Below are positions 1 to 9,516 of a stretch of DNA of 64,000 nt, piece after piece. The first letter of the stretch is position 1; each line of letters starts with the position of its first letter. The stretch covers positions 15,400 through 79,399 of the forward strand of contig JAFDYD010000010.1 of the NCBI GenBank assembly GCA_018267615.1. Reading direction: 5' to 3'. Made by a program: the position numbers and the translations under genes. This DNA is from Bacteroidota bacterium. GTDB taxonomy: Bacteria > Bacteroidota > Bacteroidia > Chitinophagales > Chitinophagaceae. The notes under the pieces were generated by a model. That model worked only from the letters and a program-made list of their open reading frames with translations. It did no database searches and was not told where the DNA came from.

Positions 1-11
1 TTCATCAAATT

Positions 12-61
12 AATCCCAAAAATCGCGGTTCAGACACAATCCCAACTATCTCAGTTCAGAC
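12..61. repeat. Partial GTCTGAAC/GGGAT-family element (right halves only)
   Basis: Two successive copies of the right-hand end of the GTCTGAAC family (ending GGTTCAGAC at 35 and AGTTCAGAC at 61), each preceded by an ATCCCA unit. The matching left half would lie upstream of the window. The same doubled end occurs around 32336-32357. The remainder of 1-216 holds no gene that I can support and presumably carries the promoter of the next gene. Confidence 0.6.
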
Positions 62-216
62 TAGCTTTCGTCGCTGTTTTACCTTCTTTTGTCTCATTTG
101 CCCTTCCCGATTTATCATTGGCAATAGTTTTGCTGAATATAAAAATGCCGGATAAATTTGCAACCGGCCGGCCTGCCAGCGGGAGGTCAGTATATAATCA
201 CTAAAAAAAATAACAA

Positions 217-933
217 ATGAAAATCACAAAGCATTGTCTGTCGCTATTCTTAGCAGTAACAGGACTGATCACGGTTCACGCACAAACCGTTGATGAGATC
301 ATCAATAAGCATATCGATGCTATGGGTGGAAAAGCAAAATTGGATCAGGTAAAATCGATCTATTCAGAAAGTTCTGTTGCAATAATGGGTAACGACGCTC
401 CCAGTTCACTCACTATTTTGAATGGAAAAGGATACAGACTCGAAACCGATATCCAGGGTCAGAAAATGGTGCAGGTGTACACAGACAAAGGCGGTTGGGC
501 AATCAATCCTTTTGGCGGCGGAACAGATCCACAGGCAATGCCCGACGATCAATATAAAGCAGGAAAAGATCAGCTCGATATCGGCGGTCCTTTGTATAAC
601 TACGCTGCAAAAGGAAATAAAGTTGAGCTGTTAGGAAAAGAAGACAGCGCATATAAAATCAAAGAGACAAACAAGGATAATGTTGTCACCACATTTTATA
701 TTGATCCGGCAACTTATTATATCAAGAAAGCAGTGATGACCGGAACGATGATGGGCCAGGAAATGGAAATCACCCGCACTCCGTCAAACTACAAAAAAAC
801 AGATTTTGGTATCGTGCTTCCCTACACAATCGATATCAGCTACGGCAGTCAGTTCTCTCTTACATCTACTGTAAAAAAATTGGAAGTCAACAAAGATGTT
901 GATCCGAAGATTTTTGATATGTCTTCGAAGTAG
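217..933 (+). CDS. Exported protein, LolA-fold-like (outer membrane lipoprotein-sorting type)
   Basis: 238 residues with a clear signal peptide (MKITK start, hydrophobic core, cleavage expected after HAQ near residue 23), so it acts in the periplasm or at the outer membrane. The mature N-terminus (TVDEIINKHIDAMGG) is the pattern of a Bacteroidota family of exported proteins whose beta-rich body resembles LolA/LolB-like lipid-binding folds; the later part is rich in beta strands (TTFYIDPATYYIKK). No catalytic motif is visible. It stands alone and is followed after 4 nt by a long hairpin element. The family role is uncertain; lipid or lipoprotein handling is an inference from fold resemblance only. 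Confidence 0.6.
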   Translation: MKITKHCLSLFLAVTGLITVHAQTVDEIINKHIDAMGGKAKLDQVKSIYSESSVAIMGNDAPSSLTILNGKGYRLETDIQGQKMVQVYTDKGGWAINPFGGGTDPQAMPDDQYKAGKDQLDIGGPLYNYAAKGNKVELLGKEDSAYKIKETNKDNVVTTFYIDPATYYIKKAVMTGTMMGQEMEITRTPSNYKKTDFGIVLPYTIDISYGSQFSLTSTVKKLEVNKDVDPKIFDMSSK

Positions 934-937
934 ACTT

Positions 938-1056
938 AATGTGAGAAATGTTTGAACCATTATTAAAGGATTGAAGGATTATCATGAGATAAACCGGCGG
1001 GCTTATCTCATGATAATCCTTCAATCCTTTAATAATGGTTCAAACATTTTCACATT
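938..1056. repeat. Long hairpin element, arms about 54 bp, octamer units
   Basis: Near-perfect inverted repeat: left arm 938-992, right arm 1003-1056, about 10-nt GC-rich loop. I see one single-base bulge between the arms. The arms contain octamer-like units (ATTAAAGG, ATTGAAGG, ATTATCAT). It starts 4 nt after the stop codon at 931-933. Confidence 0.9.
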
Positions 1057-1158
1057 ATCATGATTACGTCTCCAAATACTTCATCTTTGTCGCATCTTTC
1101 CCCATAATTCCTTTTTATAGTTGAATTTTGCAGTTAGGATACAACTCAAGGTTTAATT

Positions 1159-2187
1159 ATGCGCAATTCGTGGTACAATGCAAGATGGGCCGTTATCAGT
1201 TTTCATGTTCTTGCATGGATATTATGGCTATCATTGCCTGTTTTCTTTCGTCGTACGGAGCACGGACAAAAAGATAACTGGACGAATTTTTTTAACCTGA
1301 GTTATGTAGTTTCCAATTCTTACTGGATACTTTTCTTTTATTTCAATGCAAATTTTCTCATTCCATATTATGTCAACAGGAGGAAATTATGGCAATACAT
1401 ATTAGCACTCGTACTTTGTTATTTTGCCTTGATATTGCTGATGTATTTTGTCTTTCAGTTTGAAAAGCCGTCCAATTTTTCATTTTCCCATCTGCCTTTC
1501 TTTTTTATTTTTCCTTTTCTTTTTGTTTGGGCGATGGGTACTGTTTATAGAACCGTTTCAGATAAAGTAAAGACGGATCAACTTTTAAAGGACAGGGAAA
1601 ATGAAAACCTAAAAACGGAATTATCATTTTTGCGTTCGCAGGTGAGTCCACATTTTTTATTCAACGTATTAAATAATATGGTGGCAATGGCGCGACTCAA
1701 ATCTGACAAGCTTGAACCATCGCTTATCAAACTTTCCGGGTTGATGAGATATATGTTGTACGAATCCGATGAACAAAAAGTTTTACTTTCCCGTGAACTA
1801 GAATATGTGACCAGTTATATCGATCTGCAAAAATTACGTTTCGGAAAAGATATGCAGGTGAAGGTGCACATGAATGATGGAGAAGAATATCATTTGATTG
1901 AACCGATGTTGCTGATCCCATTTATCGAAAACGCGTTTAAGCATGGTACGGGCATGATACAACAACCGGAAATTGATATCTCGCTGGACGTGAAAAATGG
2001 CATTTTGGATTTCAGGGTAAAGAATAAATACAACGGTGAATCTAGCGAGATAAAAGATAAAACCTCAGGCATCGGCCTTGCCAATGTTGCCCGGAGGTTG
2101 AATTTATTGTACGATAAAAAACATATCCTGGAAACGACTAAGCACGACGGTTGGTTTACTGCTTCCCTTCAACTAAAACTTCAATAA
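1159..2187 (+). CDS. LytS-type sensor histidine kinase
   Basis: 342 residues. Four hydrophobic segments (about 11-30, 47-70, 79-99, 112-130) form the N-terminal membrane domain. The His_kinase domain follows with the SPHFLFN motif (His165 is the expected phosphoacceptor), then a GHKL ATPase domain with LLIPFIENAFKHG (Asn258) and a glycine-rich GIGLANVARRL box near the end. This is the standard LytS/YehU-like arrangement of Bacteroidota. Its stop overlaps the start of the LytTR regulator by one base (TAATG at 2185-2189), so the two are translationally coupled and form a two-component system. The signal sensed is unknown; no extracytoplasmic sensor domain is present. Confidence 0.93.
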   Translation: MRNSWYNARWAVISFHVLAWILWLSLPVFFRRTEHGQKDNWTNFFNLSYVVSNSYWILFFYFNANFLIPYYVNRRKLWQYILALVLCYFALILLMYFVFQFEKPSNFSFSHLPFFFIFPFLFVWAMGTVYRTVSDKVKTDQLLKDRENENLKTELSFLRSQVSPHFLFNVLNNMVAMARLKSDKLEPSLIKLSGLMRYMLYESDEQKVLLSRELEYVTSYIDLQKLRFGKDMQVKVHMNDGEEYHLIEPMLLIPFIENAFKHGTGMIQQPEIDISLDVKNGILDFRVKNKYNGESSEIKDKTSGIGLANVARRLNLLYDKKHILETTKHDGWFTASLQLKLQ

Positions 2188-2900
2188 TGCTTCGATGTAT
2201 TGCTGTTGATGATGAGCCGCTCGCGCTCGACTTGCTTGAAGATAATATCAGGCAGATTCCATTTTTACAATTGGAAGCCAAATGTAAAAATGCAATCGAG
2301 GCAACAGAAATTCTTCGCCGTGAAAATATAGACCTTATATTTTTGGATATCCAGATGCCGGGATTAACGGGGCTTCAGTTTATTCAGTCGCTTACGGTGA
2401 AGCCGATGATCATTCTTATTACAGCGTATGATCAGTATGCTTTGGAAGGATTTAATCTTGATGTGATCGATTATTTGGTAAAACCTGTTTCGTTTGAAAG
2501 ATTTCTCAAAGCATGTAATAAAGCCTGGGAATTTTTTACGTTAAAAAATCATTCACCAAAATCTGCCGGTGATGAAAATGGAACCGAGCCAGATTATTTT
2601 TTTGTTAACGCTGAATATAGTTTGGTTAAAGTGGTGATGGATGATATCATTATGATTGAAGGATTGAAGGACTATGTGAAAATTCATCTCGCAAATGCCA
2701 AGCCGTTGATCATTCGAATAAGTATGAAATCGATCGAAGAAAAATTATCTTCAAAAAAATTTATCAGGATTCACAAGTCATATATCATTTCTATTGCACG
2801 TGTTACTTCAGTAAGGAAAGGATCTATATTTCTCGGGAATATAGAAGTGCCTTTGAGCGATAATTACAAGGAAACTTTTATGGCCGCGATTGGACAGTGA
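2187..2900 (+). CDS. LytTR-family response regulator
   Basis: 237 residues when started at the ATG overlapping the kinase stop (MLRCIAVDDEP); an upstream in-frame ATG at 2151 lies inside the kinase and would add a poor N-terminus. The receiver domain occupies about residues 1-120 with the acidic pair in AVDDEP, the phosphoacceptor Asp54 in IFLDIQMPG and a conserved Lys in DYLVKP. A LytTR DNA-binding domain follows (about 140-237; FIRIHKSYIISIARV). It is the output partner of the preceding kinase. The next gene downstream, a TonB-plug barrel, is separated by a repeat element and may or may not be a target. Confidence 0.95.
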   Translation: MLRCIAVDDEPLALDLLEDNIRQIPFLQLEAKCKNAIEATEILRRENIDLIFLDIQMPGLTGLQFIQSLTVKPMIILITAYDQYALEGFNLDVIDYLVKPVSFERFLKACNKAWEFFTLKNHSPKSAGDENGTEPDYFFVNAEYSLVKVVMDDIIMIEGLKDYVKIHLANAKPLIIRISMKSIEEKLSSKKFIRIHKSYIISIARVTSVRKGSIFLGNIEVPLSDNYKETFMAAIGQ

Positions 2901-2910
2901 GGGAGGGTGA

Positions 2911-3056
2911 TTGATTGAGTTGATTAGTCGATTAGTCGATATGTCGATTAGTATAATCTCTCGCACCCATCGACGTATCGACTAATCGACCAATCGACCA
3001 ATCAACTATTCAACCACTCAACCATTCAACCACTCAACTACTCAACCCAATCAACC
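2911..3056. repeat. Octamer-array inverted repeat, unequal arms
   Basis: The left arm has GAT at 2922, 2930, 2938 and 2946 (8-nt period, TCGATTAG-type units). The right arm has a C-R-A-C tetramer at every eighth base from 2971 to 3043 (ten in a row), drifting from CGACTAAT/CGACCAAT to CAACCACT-type octamers. Only the first right-hand octamers pair with the left arm; the rest form an unpaired extension. Confidence 0.85.
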
Positions 3057-3122
3057 ACCGCCGGTTGGTCGCAACATTTTCATCGCTTGTCTCATTTATA
3101 TAAGTAAAGCAACAAACAATAA

Positions 3123-3130
3123 TATTTTTG
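3123..3130 (+). promoter_or_regulatory. Candidate Bacteroidota -7 box (TATTTTTG)
   Basis: The octamer matches the TAnnTTTG consensus of Bacteroidota primary promoters, 37 nt before the ATG of the TonB-plug barrel gene. I found no convincing TTTG -33 box at the expected distance, so this is a single-box match. Confidence 0.4.
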
Positions 3131-3167
3131 TGTCTTAATTCCTTATCTGCTGATAAAAACTAATAAT

Positions 3168-5813
3168 ATGAAAAGAATTGCGGTTTTTGTTTTAGTTGTT
3201 TTGTTTGGATTTAGCGCGATGGCCCAGTTTCCTGGTGCGGGCGGTGCGGGGAAATCTGCTCCTAATATTGGTCATATATATGGTAAGATCGTTGATAGTT
3301 CGGGCAGACCCGTTCAAGATGCAACGGTTATCTTGCTGCAAAACAAATTCGATTCTGTTTCCAAAAAACGGAAGGATGTTTTGTTCAAAGGACTTAGCAC
3401 AAAAGCCAATGGAGAATTTAGTTTTGAAGAATTGCCATTATTTGGCGGACTGAAATTAAAAATTTCTGCGCTTGGTTATAAACCCGTCGAGCAGCCAGTA
3501 GCTTTTCAAATGAAAATGCCTGCGGGTGGTTCAGCGCCTAAACCCAATGCCGATCCTGCGCAACAAATGAATGCAATGAGTGGCATGATCAATGCTTTCG
3601 ATAAAGATCTTGGTAACATAAAACTTGCGCTCGATTCAAAACAATTGGAAGCAGTTACAGTTACCGGAAGTAAATCAACTTTGAAACTTGATATCGACAA
3701 AAAAGTGTACAATGTTGAAAAAGATATGGTGAACGCTGGTGGTACGGCATTGGATGTAATGAAGAATGTGCCTTCTGTGAATGTAGATATCGATGGAAAT
3801 GTAACACTGCGTAATGCGAGTCCGCAGATTTATATTGATGGCAGGCCAACAACACTGACACTCGATCAAATTCCCGCCGACGCTATCGAAAGCGTTGAAG
3901 TAATTACAAACCCTTCTGCGAAATATGATGCTTCAGGTGGTGGCGCTGGAATTTTGAATATTGTGTTAAAGAAGAATAAAAAAACAGGATACAACGGGAA
4001 TCTTCGCGTTGGTTCGGATAGTCGCGGTGGTATTAATGCTGGTGGAAATTTCAGTCTGCGTCAGAATAAATTCAATTTTAACGCCGCAGGATTTTTGAAT
4101 CAGAACAGAGGGGTCACAAGAGGAACAACCGATCGTGAAAATATTGCCGATACACCTTCCGTTCTTCATCAAACAAACTACGACAAGAATAAAGGAGCTT
4201 TTATGTTCGGAAGCCTTGGTTTTGATTATTTCCTTACGAACCGTACGACATTCTCTTTGACTGGTATCAAGGTGCATGGACGATTCACCCCATTACAAGA
4301 ATTAAAAATTTATACCCAGTACACATATCCTGATTCAACAGTAGAAACATATAGTACACGCAATTCTAATAGCACGAGAGAATTTAATGCAAATGGATTG
4401 CAGTTTGCGTTCAAGCATTTGTTTCCGAAAGAAGGTGAAACCATCACTGCCGACTTCAATTATTTTGCGGGAAGAAATAATAATAGTTCTTTATATGCTA
4501 CGAATTATTATAATTATGACGGAGGCCCGGTTGTTGGCCAACAAAATCAGCGAGTGCAGGGCGACGGTCATAACCAGTTTTTCACGGTGCAGACAGATTA
4601 TGTGCATCCGTTTAATGCAAAAACAAAATTGGAAGCCGGGGCAAGAATGAATTCACAAAAGATTGCGAATAACCAATACAATTATCTTGATCCGAAAGGC
4701 ATTGATAGTTTCTATTTGATTCCCTCTGCATCTACCAATTATACAAACACAAATTATGTTTACGCTGGATATTTGTCGTTCACCAGCGCGATCAAAGATT
4801 TCGGTTACCAGGTTGGATTGCGTGCTGAAAGTTCTGAATACACAGGAGAGTTGACGAATTTAAAGCAACAGTTCAGCAATAAATATCCGATCAGTTTATT
4901 TCCTTCTGTTTTCCTGAGCCAGAAATTTAAAAACAAACAGGAATTGCAGTTGAGTTATACGCGCAGGATCAACAGGCCGAACTTTTTCCAGTTGATTCCT
5001 TACACGGATTATACCGATACCTTAAATATTACGAGAGGTAATCCGAATCTTGTTCCTGAATTTACCAACTCTCTTGAATTTTCTTATTCAAAAACACTGA
5101 AAGGAAATAATACGTTTCTTGCTTCCGTATATTTTAAACAAACAGATAACCTGATCACAAGATTCCAGGATACAGCGACGAATCCGGTTTCAGGAAAACG
5201 CGATCTGATCAACACGTATATCAATGCAAATTTCAGCAGAACGATGGGAGCTGAGTTTACCGCGGTGAATACAATTACAAAATGGTGGGATATCACAACC
5301 AATGTCAATATTTATAATTCAAAAATCAATACGGACAACACGATACAAGCATCACAGGATGCATTATGGAGTTGGTTTGCGAAACTGAACACCAGTTTCA
5401 AATTGCCATGGAAATTGAAATTGCAATTGACAGGTATTTATCAATCAAAAACAAATTTGCCTGTGAACACAGGTGGTGGCGGATTCGGCGGACCTCCAGG
5501 TGGCGGTCCTGCGCAGAGTGCATCACAAGGATATATTTCACCATTCTGGGCTGTTGATGCTGCATTGAGTCGATCCTTCTTGAAAAGCGATGCGTTGAAT
5601 GTGAGTGTATCCATGAGTGATATATTCAGAACACGCTGGTCAAAACAGCATTCGCAAAGCGAATTCTTTATCCAGGATTATGACAGGCTTCGTGATCCGC
5701 AGTTAGTGAGAGTGAATTTGACATGGCGTTTTGGTAAACTGGACGTATCACTTTTCAAACGTAAGAATTTAAATAGTTCCGGTTCTTCAGATGCCATGCA
5801 GGGAATGCAATAA
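3168..5813 (+). CDS. TonB-plug outer membrane beta-barrel protein (OMP_b-brl_3 type)
   Basis: 881 residues. A signal peptide ends at AMAQ (about residue 20). A carboxypeptidase-regulatory-like domain follows (about 35-115; IYGKIVDSSGRPVQDATVIL), then a plug domain (about 165-270; YNVEKDMVNAGGTALDVMKNV and IYIDGRPTTL) and a long barrel with alternating aromatic strands. This is the architecture of SusC-like relatives that lack a SusD partner; none is present here. A glycine/proline-rich loop lies near residues 770-785 (GGGGFGGPPGGG). The C-terminus (MQGMQ) lacks the usual terminal aromatic residue. Such proteins may transport or bind peptides or glycans; the substrate cannot be inferred. Confidence 0.9.
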   Translation: MKRIAVFVLVVLFGFSAMAQFPGAGGAGKSAPNIGHIYGKIVDSSGRPVQDATVILLQNKFDSVSKKRKDVLFKGLSTKANGEFSFEELPLFGGLKLKISALGYKPVEQPVAFQMKMPAGGSAPKPNADPAQQMNAMSGMINAFDKDLGNIKLALDSKQLEAVTVTGSKSTLKLDIDKKVYNVEKDMVNAGGTALDVMKNVPSVNVDIDGNVTLRNASPQIYIDGRPTTLTLDQIPADAIESVEVITNPSAKYDASGGGAGILNIVLKKNKKTGYNGNLRVGSDSRGGINAGGNFSLRQNKFNFNAAGFLNQNRGVTRGTTDRENIADTPSVLHQTNYDKNKGAFMFGSLGFDYFLTNRTTFSLTGIKVHGRFTPLQELKIYTQYTYPDSTVETYSTRNSNSTREFNANGLQFAFKHLFPKEGETITADFNYFAGRNNNSSLYATNYYNYDGGPVVGQQNQRVQGDGHNQFFTVQTDYVHPFNAKTKLEAGARMNSQKIANNQYNYLDPKGIDSFYLIPSASTNYTNTNYVYAGYLSFTSAIKDFGYQVGLRAESSEYTGELTNLKQQFSNKYPISLFPSVFLSQKFKNKQELQLSYTRRINRPNFFQLIPYTDYTDTLNITRGNPNLVPEFTNSLEFSYSKTLKGNNTFLASVYFKQTDNLITRFQDTATNPVSGKRDLINTYINANFSRTMGAEFTAVNTITKWWDITTNVNIYNSKINTDNTIQASQDALWSWFAKLNTSFKLPWKLKLQLTGIYQSKTNLPVNTGGGGFGGPPGGGPAQSASQGYISPFWAVDAALSRSFLKSDALNVSVSMSDIFRTRWSKQHSQSEFFIQDYDRLRDPQLVRVNLTWRFGKLDVSLFKRKNLNSSGSSDAMQGMQ

Positions 5814-5963
5814 TCTGATTAAGCTTTCAAAATATTGCCTGGAAAAAGAGCCATGGTTATAAGATTAGGATGGAATGATTAAAAACAATTAAAATCTTTG
5901 AGAGGAAATAAGTTTGAATTTCTATTCGGAATTTATTTGCTCTCAAAAATCCTTTTGATCATG

Positions 5964-6069
5964 GTTTTTTATTCTTTGCGCCTTTGCGTCTTTGCGAGAA
6001 AATTTAATATCCCGAACATCGGGTGTTGAATTTTCTCGCAAAGACGCAAAGGCGCAAAGAATAAAAAAC
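5964..6069. repeat. TTTGCG-octamer hairpin, copy 1 (41-bp identical arms)
   Basis: Left arm 5964-6004 and right arm 6029-6069 are exact reverse complements by eye. The core is three octamers (TCTTTGCG, CCTTTGCG, TCTTTGCG). The 24-nt loop carries a small hairpin (CCCGA...TCGGG). The gap separates two convergent genes. Confidence 0.93.
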
Positions 6070-6079
6070 TTTGGAAGAT

Positions 6080-7795
6080 TTACCAGAATCTCACATACAA
6101 AATTGAAATGATCAGCAATGTAATTACAACCATTGCTAATGCACCTGGTTCCAGCTTGAACATGGATCTCTCCAAAATAAAAGCTTTCGGATTTACTTTC
6201 GGTCCTGCCAAACTTGTCAGTATCATTACAATCATCGTAAAGAAAAATGCCAGTCCCATACATATATGAAACGGAATTTCATAATTGCCATCATTATTCA
6301 AATACGCAGTATATAAAAATGTTTCGTTGCCGAACCAGGATGGCGCGTACACATTAAATAATACAGACAACAAGAAACCCGTAATAACTCCCGCCACTGC
6401 AGCTGCACCCGTTGTGCGTTTCCAAAACATGCCCAATAAGAACATTGCGAAAACACCCGGACTAATAAAGCCTGTATATTTTTGAATAAATGTGAAGCCG
6501 CCTTCGCCACCAATATTCAAAGAATCTTTCCATGTTAGCAATATCGAAACAATAAGTGCGGTAAGAATTGTTGCTCGTCCAACCCATACCATTTTTTGTT
6601 CCGTAGCATCTTTGCGAATATATTTTTTGTAAATGTCGAGCGTATAAATCGTGGATATGCTATTCGCTTTGCCTGCGAGTGATGCAACGATGGCTGCCGT
6701 TAATGCCGCGAGCGATAAACCGATCAAACCGTTTGGAAGATAGCCGAGAATAGCAGAGTATGCGTTATCAGAAACCACCTGGCCATTCTTACTGTGATTC
6801 ATCATTTGTTGTTGCAATAATCCATGTTGATGGAGCACATAAGCAGCGATACCCGGAAGCATCACGATAACAGGCATCAATAATTTTAAAAAACCCGCAA
6901 ATAAAATCCCTTTGCGTGCAGTGTGCAAATCCGCGCCCAGCGCTCTTTGTGTGATGTATTGATTACATCCCCAATAGTTCAAATTAATGATCCATATTCC
7001 CGCAGCATAGGATAACAAACCGGGAATCGTTATATAATTATTGATTTCATGTTGTGTGGAATTTGGTCCGGGCCTTTCAAAGATCATATGAAAATGATCC
7101 GGCGCACTTTTTAGTAATTGATTGAATCCCGCAAGTGCACTTTCTCCCAATCCAAACTCGCGACTCACAACCGTAAGAGCGACGTACGTAGTTGCGAGTC
7201 CACCAATGATTAATACAGACACCTGTATCACATCGGTGAATCCAATTACTTTCATTCCACCAAGTGTAATCAGTACCGCAAATACAGACAACGCAATAAC
7301 AATAACGTGAAATTGATTCTCGCCACCACCGACAAGATTATTAATAGCGACCGCTCCCAAATACAGGATAGACGTGAGGTTCACAAAAACGTACAGAAAT
7401 AACCAGAATATCGCCATGATCAACGCAACTGTCTCATTGTATCTCGTTTTTAAAAACTGCGGCATCGTGAATATCTTATTTTTAAGATAAACAGGGATGA
7501 ACCAAACCGCAACGATGATGAGCGCAATGGCAGCGATCCATTCGTAAGCCGCAACAGCAACGCCGATACTGAATCCATTTCCACTCATACCAATAAATTG
7601 TTCGGCAGAAATATTTGAAGCAATCAATGAAGCGCCGATTGCCCACCACGTAAGTGATCCTTCAGCAAGGAAAAAAGCTTTGGAATCATGTTCGCGCGTT
7701 TTTCTTTTTTTGTAGATCCAATATCCGTAGGAGGCGACAATAATAAAATAAATCGTGAAAACGAGATAATCTTTAAATAGAAGTTGATTGTTCAT
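6080..7795 (-). CDS. Sodium/solute symporter (SSS/SGLT family), probable L-arabinose importer
   Basis: 571 residues with 13-14 hydrophobic segments, typical of the SSS family (LeuT fold, inner membrane). The N-terminus carries family features: FFLAEGSLTWWAIGASLIASNISAEQFIGMSG (core of TM1, sodium-site region), then YLKNKIFTMPQFLKTRY. It is the last gene of the block araR-araB-araD-araA-transporter on the minus strand, separated from araA by a heptamer hairpin. The substrate assignment to L-arabinose is inferred from this context only; sequence alone supports a sodium-coupled sugar or similar solute. The stop lies 11 nt from the octamer hairpin at 5964-6069. Confidence 0.88.
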   Translation of the reverse strand: MNNQLLFKDYLVFTIYFIIVASYGYWIYKKRKTREHDSKAFFLAEGSLTWWAIGASLIASNISAEQFIGMSGNGFSIGVAVAAYEWIAAIALIIVAVWFIPVYLKNKIFTMPQFLKTRYNETVALIMAIFWLFLYVFVNLTSILYLGAVAINNLVGGGENQFHVIVIALSVFAVLITLGGMKVIGFTDVIQVSVLIIGGLATTYVALTVVSREFGLGESALAGFNQLLKSAPDHFHMIFERPGPNSTQHEINNYITIPGLLSYAAGIWIINLNYWGCNQYITQRALGADLHTARKGILFAGFLKLLMPVIVMLPGIAAYVLHQHGLLQQQMMNHSKNGQVVSDNAYSAILGYLPNGLIGLSLAALTAAIVASLAGKANSISTIYTLDIYKKYIRKDATEQKMVWVGRATILTALIVSILLTWKDSLNIGGEGGFTFIQKYTGFISPGVFAMFLLGMFWKRTTGAAAVAGVITGFLLSVLFNVYAPSWFGNETFLYTAYLNNDGNYEIPFHICMGLAFFFTMIVMILTSLAGPKVNPKAFILERSMFKLEPGALAMVVITLLIISILYVRFW

Positions 7796-7843
7796 GAGAT
7801 GGCAGCGTTAGTGGTTTTGCTTATTATAAAGAGTTATTTGATT

Positions 7844-7913
7844 TTATCGTGAGACGTGAGACGTCAAACGTGAGACTCGCATTTCACGTTTGACGTCTCA
7901 CGTCTCACGATAA
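7844..7913. repeat. Heptamer hairpin (CGTGAGA units) downstream of araA
   Basis: The left arm is made of CGTGAGA, CGTGAGA, CGTCAAA, CGTGAGA; the right arm mirrors it (TTTGACG, TCTCACG, TCTCACG). The loop is about 10 nt. It ends 3 nt from the araA stop codon. Confidence 0.9.
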
Positions 7914-7916
7914 TTT

Positions 7917-9416
7917 TTAATGATTTAACTGGTAATAAACTTCATTCCAGCGCAATTCGTTTTTGAATTGATAAATATCTGTATTCTTACCTATTAATAC
8001 AAATTCAATTCCGGCCATTCCGGCAAAATCTTCGAGACATTCGGCATTGAGATTTTGACTATAACAAGTATGATGCGCGCCACCTGCAAGTATCCAGGCC
8101 GCACATCCTGTTTTCATTTCAGGATAAGGTCTCCATAATACACGCGCCACGGGTAACTTAGGCAGACTTTCCACAGGCGCCACCGCAAAAACCTCGTTGA
8201 CCAATAACCGAAAACGATTTCCCATGTCCATCATCGATGCGTTCAAAGCGGGACCAGCAGATCCATTAAAAACAAGTCGCACCGGGTCTGCTTTACCGCC
8301 AATTCCCAATGCATGAATTTCGCAGGAAGGTTTGCCATCCGCGATCGACTCGCAAATTTCGAGCATATGCGCGCCAAGGACCAATTGATTATCGGGATCG
8401 AAATGATATGTATAATCTTCCATAAAAGAATTTCCTCCCGGTAATCCGCTTCCCATTGTTTTCATTGCGCGCACCAAGGCGGCCGTTTTCCAATCACCTT
8501 CGCCTGCAAAACCATAACCTGCTCCCATTAATCTTTGTGCTGCAATTCCAGGCAACTGCACCATGCCGTGTAGATCTTCAAACGTATCAGTGAAACCTTT
8601 ATAATTTCCGTGCTCCAAAAAAAATTTTAAACCCAACTCAATTTTTGCTGCGTCTCGCAATGAGGCATGCCGCGCATTTCCTTTTTTCAATTCCTCCGCG
8701 ACTGAATATTTCGCTTCATATTCTTTAGTGAGACGGTCGATATCTGTATCCGCCACTTCGTTGATTATTTTTACGAGATCGCCAACGCCATGCGTATTAA
8801 CTGAATAGCCAAATTTATATTCGGCTTCAACTTTATCTCCTTCGGTAACTGCTACCTGTCGCATATTATCACCAAACCTCACAAAGCGTGCGCCTTGCCA
8901 ATCGTGCCATCCCGCAGCTGCTCTGGCCCACATATTAATTTGTTCGAGCACTTCCGGATCTTTCCAATATCCAACTACCACTTTTCGATTCATCCGCATA
9001 CGGCTCACCATAAAACCAAATTCGCGATCTCCATGCGCGGATTGATTCAGGTTCATAAAATCCATATCTATATCACTCCACGGAATATCGCGGTTGAATT
9101 GTGTATGTAAATGCAACATCGGTTTTTGCAGAATCTTCAATCCGTTGATCCACATTTTAGCGGGTGAAAACGTGTGCATCCACGTTATGATACCGATGCA
9201 ATTGGTCGAAACACTTGCGTCTACACATATACGATATATTTCATCAGGTGTTTTAACGGTTGGCTTAAATATAACGGTAACGGGTATCTGCTGCGCTCTG
9301 CCCAGCGATTCTGCAATAACCTGCGAGTGTCGCGCGACCTGTTGCAAGGTCTCCTCCCCGTATAAATGCTGGCTACCGGTGATAAACCATACTTCGAATT
9401 GCTTTAAGTTGATCAT
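7917..9416 (-). CDS. araA: L-arabinose isomerase
   Basis: 499 residues, essentially the length of the E. coli enzyme (500). Converts L-arabinose to L-ribulose in the cytoplasm, a Mn-dependent homohexamer in characterised members. The N-terminus ([18 protein letters not shown]) is a strong family signature. The metal and catalytic region is intact: GFAGEGDWK (first Glu), [10 protein letters not shown] (second Glu), [11 protein letters not shown] (His) and GGAHHTCYS (final His). It lies directly downstream of araD and upstream of the symporter, all on one strand. Start [10 protein letters not shown] chosen because it fits the family N-terminus. Confidence 0.98.
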   Translation of the reverse strand: MINLKQFEVWFITGSQHLYGEETLQQVARHSQVIAESLGRAQQIPVTVIFKPTVKTPDEIYRICVDASVSTNCIGIITWMHTFSPAKMWINGLKILQKPMLHLHTQFNRDIPWSDIDMDFMNLNQSAHGDREFGFMVSRMRMNRKVVVGYWKDPEVLEQINMWARAAAGWHDWQGARFVRFGDNMRQVAVTEGDKVEAEYKFGYSVNTHGVGDLVKIINEVADTDIDRLTKEYEAKYSVAEELKKGNARHASLRDAAKIELGLKFFLEHGNYKGFTDTFEDLHGMVQLPGIAAQRLMGAGYGFAGEGDWKTAALVRAMKTMGSGLPGGNSFMEDYTYHFDPDNQLVLGAHMLEICESIADGKPSCEIHALGIGGKADPVRLVFNGSAGPALNASMMDMGNRFRLLVNEVFAVAPVESLPKLPVARVLWRPYPEMKTGCAAWILAGGAHHTCYSQNLNAECLEDFAGMAGIEFVLIGKNTDIYQFKNELRWNEVYYQLNH

Positions 9417-9471
9417 GATGCTGAAGGTGGTTTTGCGATTTTAGGAATTGGGTTTGATAATTCTTATTTTA

Positions 9472-9516
9472 AAGCACTCCGCTCTTTGCACTCCGCGCTT
9501 CGCACTTCACTCATTG
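9472..9516. repeat. Unpaired heptamer array between araD and araA
   Basis: A run of degenerate heptamers (CACTCCG, CTCTTTG, CACTCCG, CGCTTCG, CACTTCA, CTCATTG) with no complementary arm nearby. It contains the araD stop codon (TCA on this strand at 9511-9513). It looks like a single arm of the modular elements seen elsewhere in the window. Confidence 0.6.

Noticed and set aside
2971..3056. CRISPR-like or minisatellite array
   Set aside because: Units are 8 nt and continuous with no spacers; no cas gene is present. It is treated as a modular hairpin arm.
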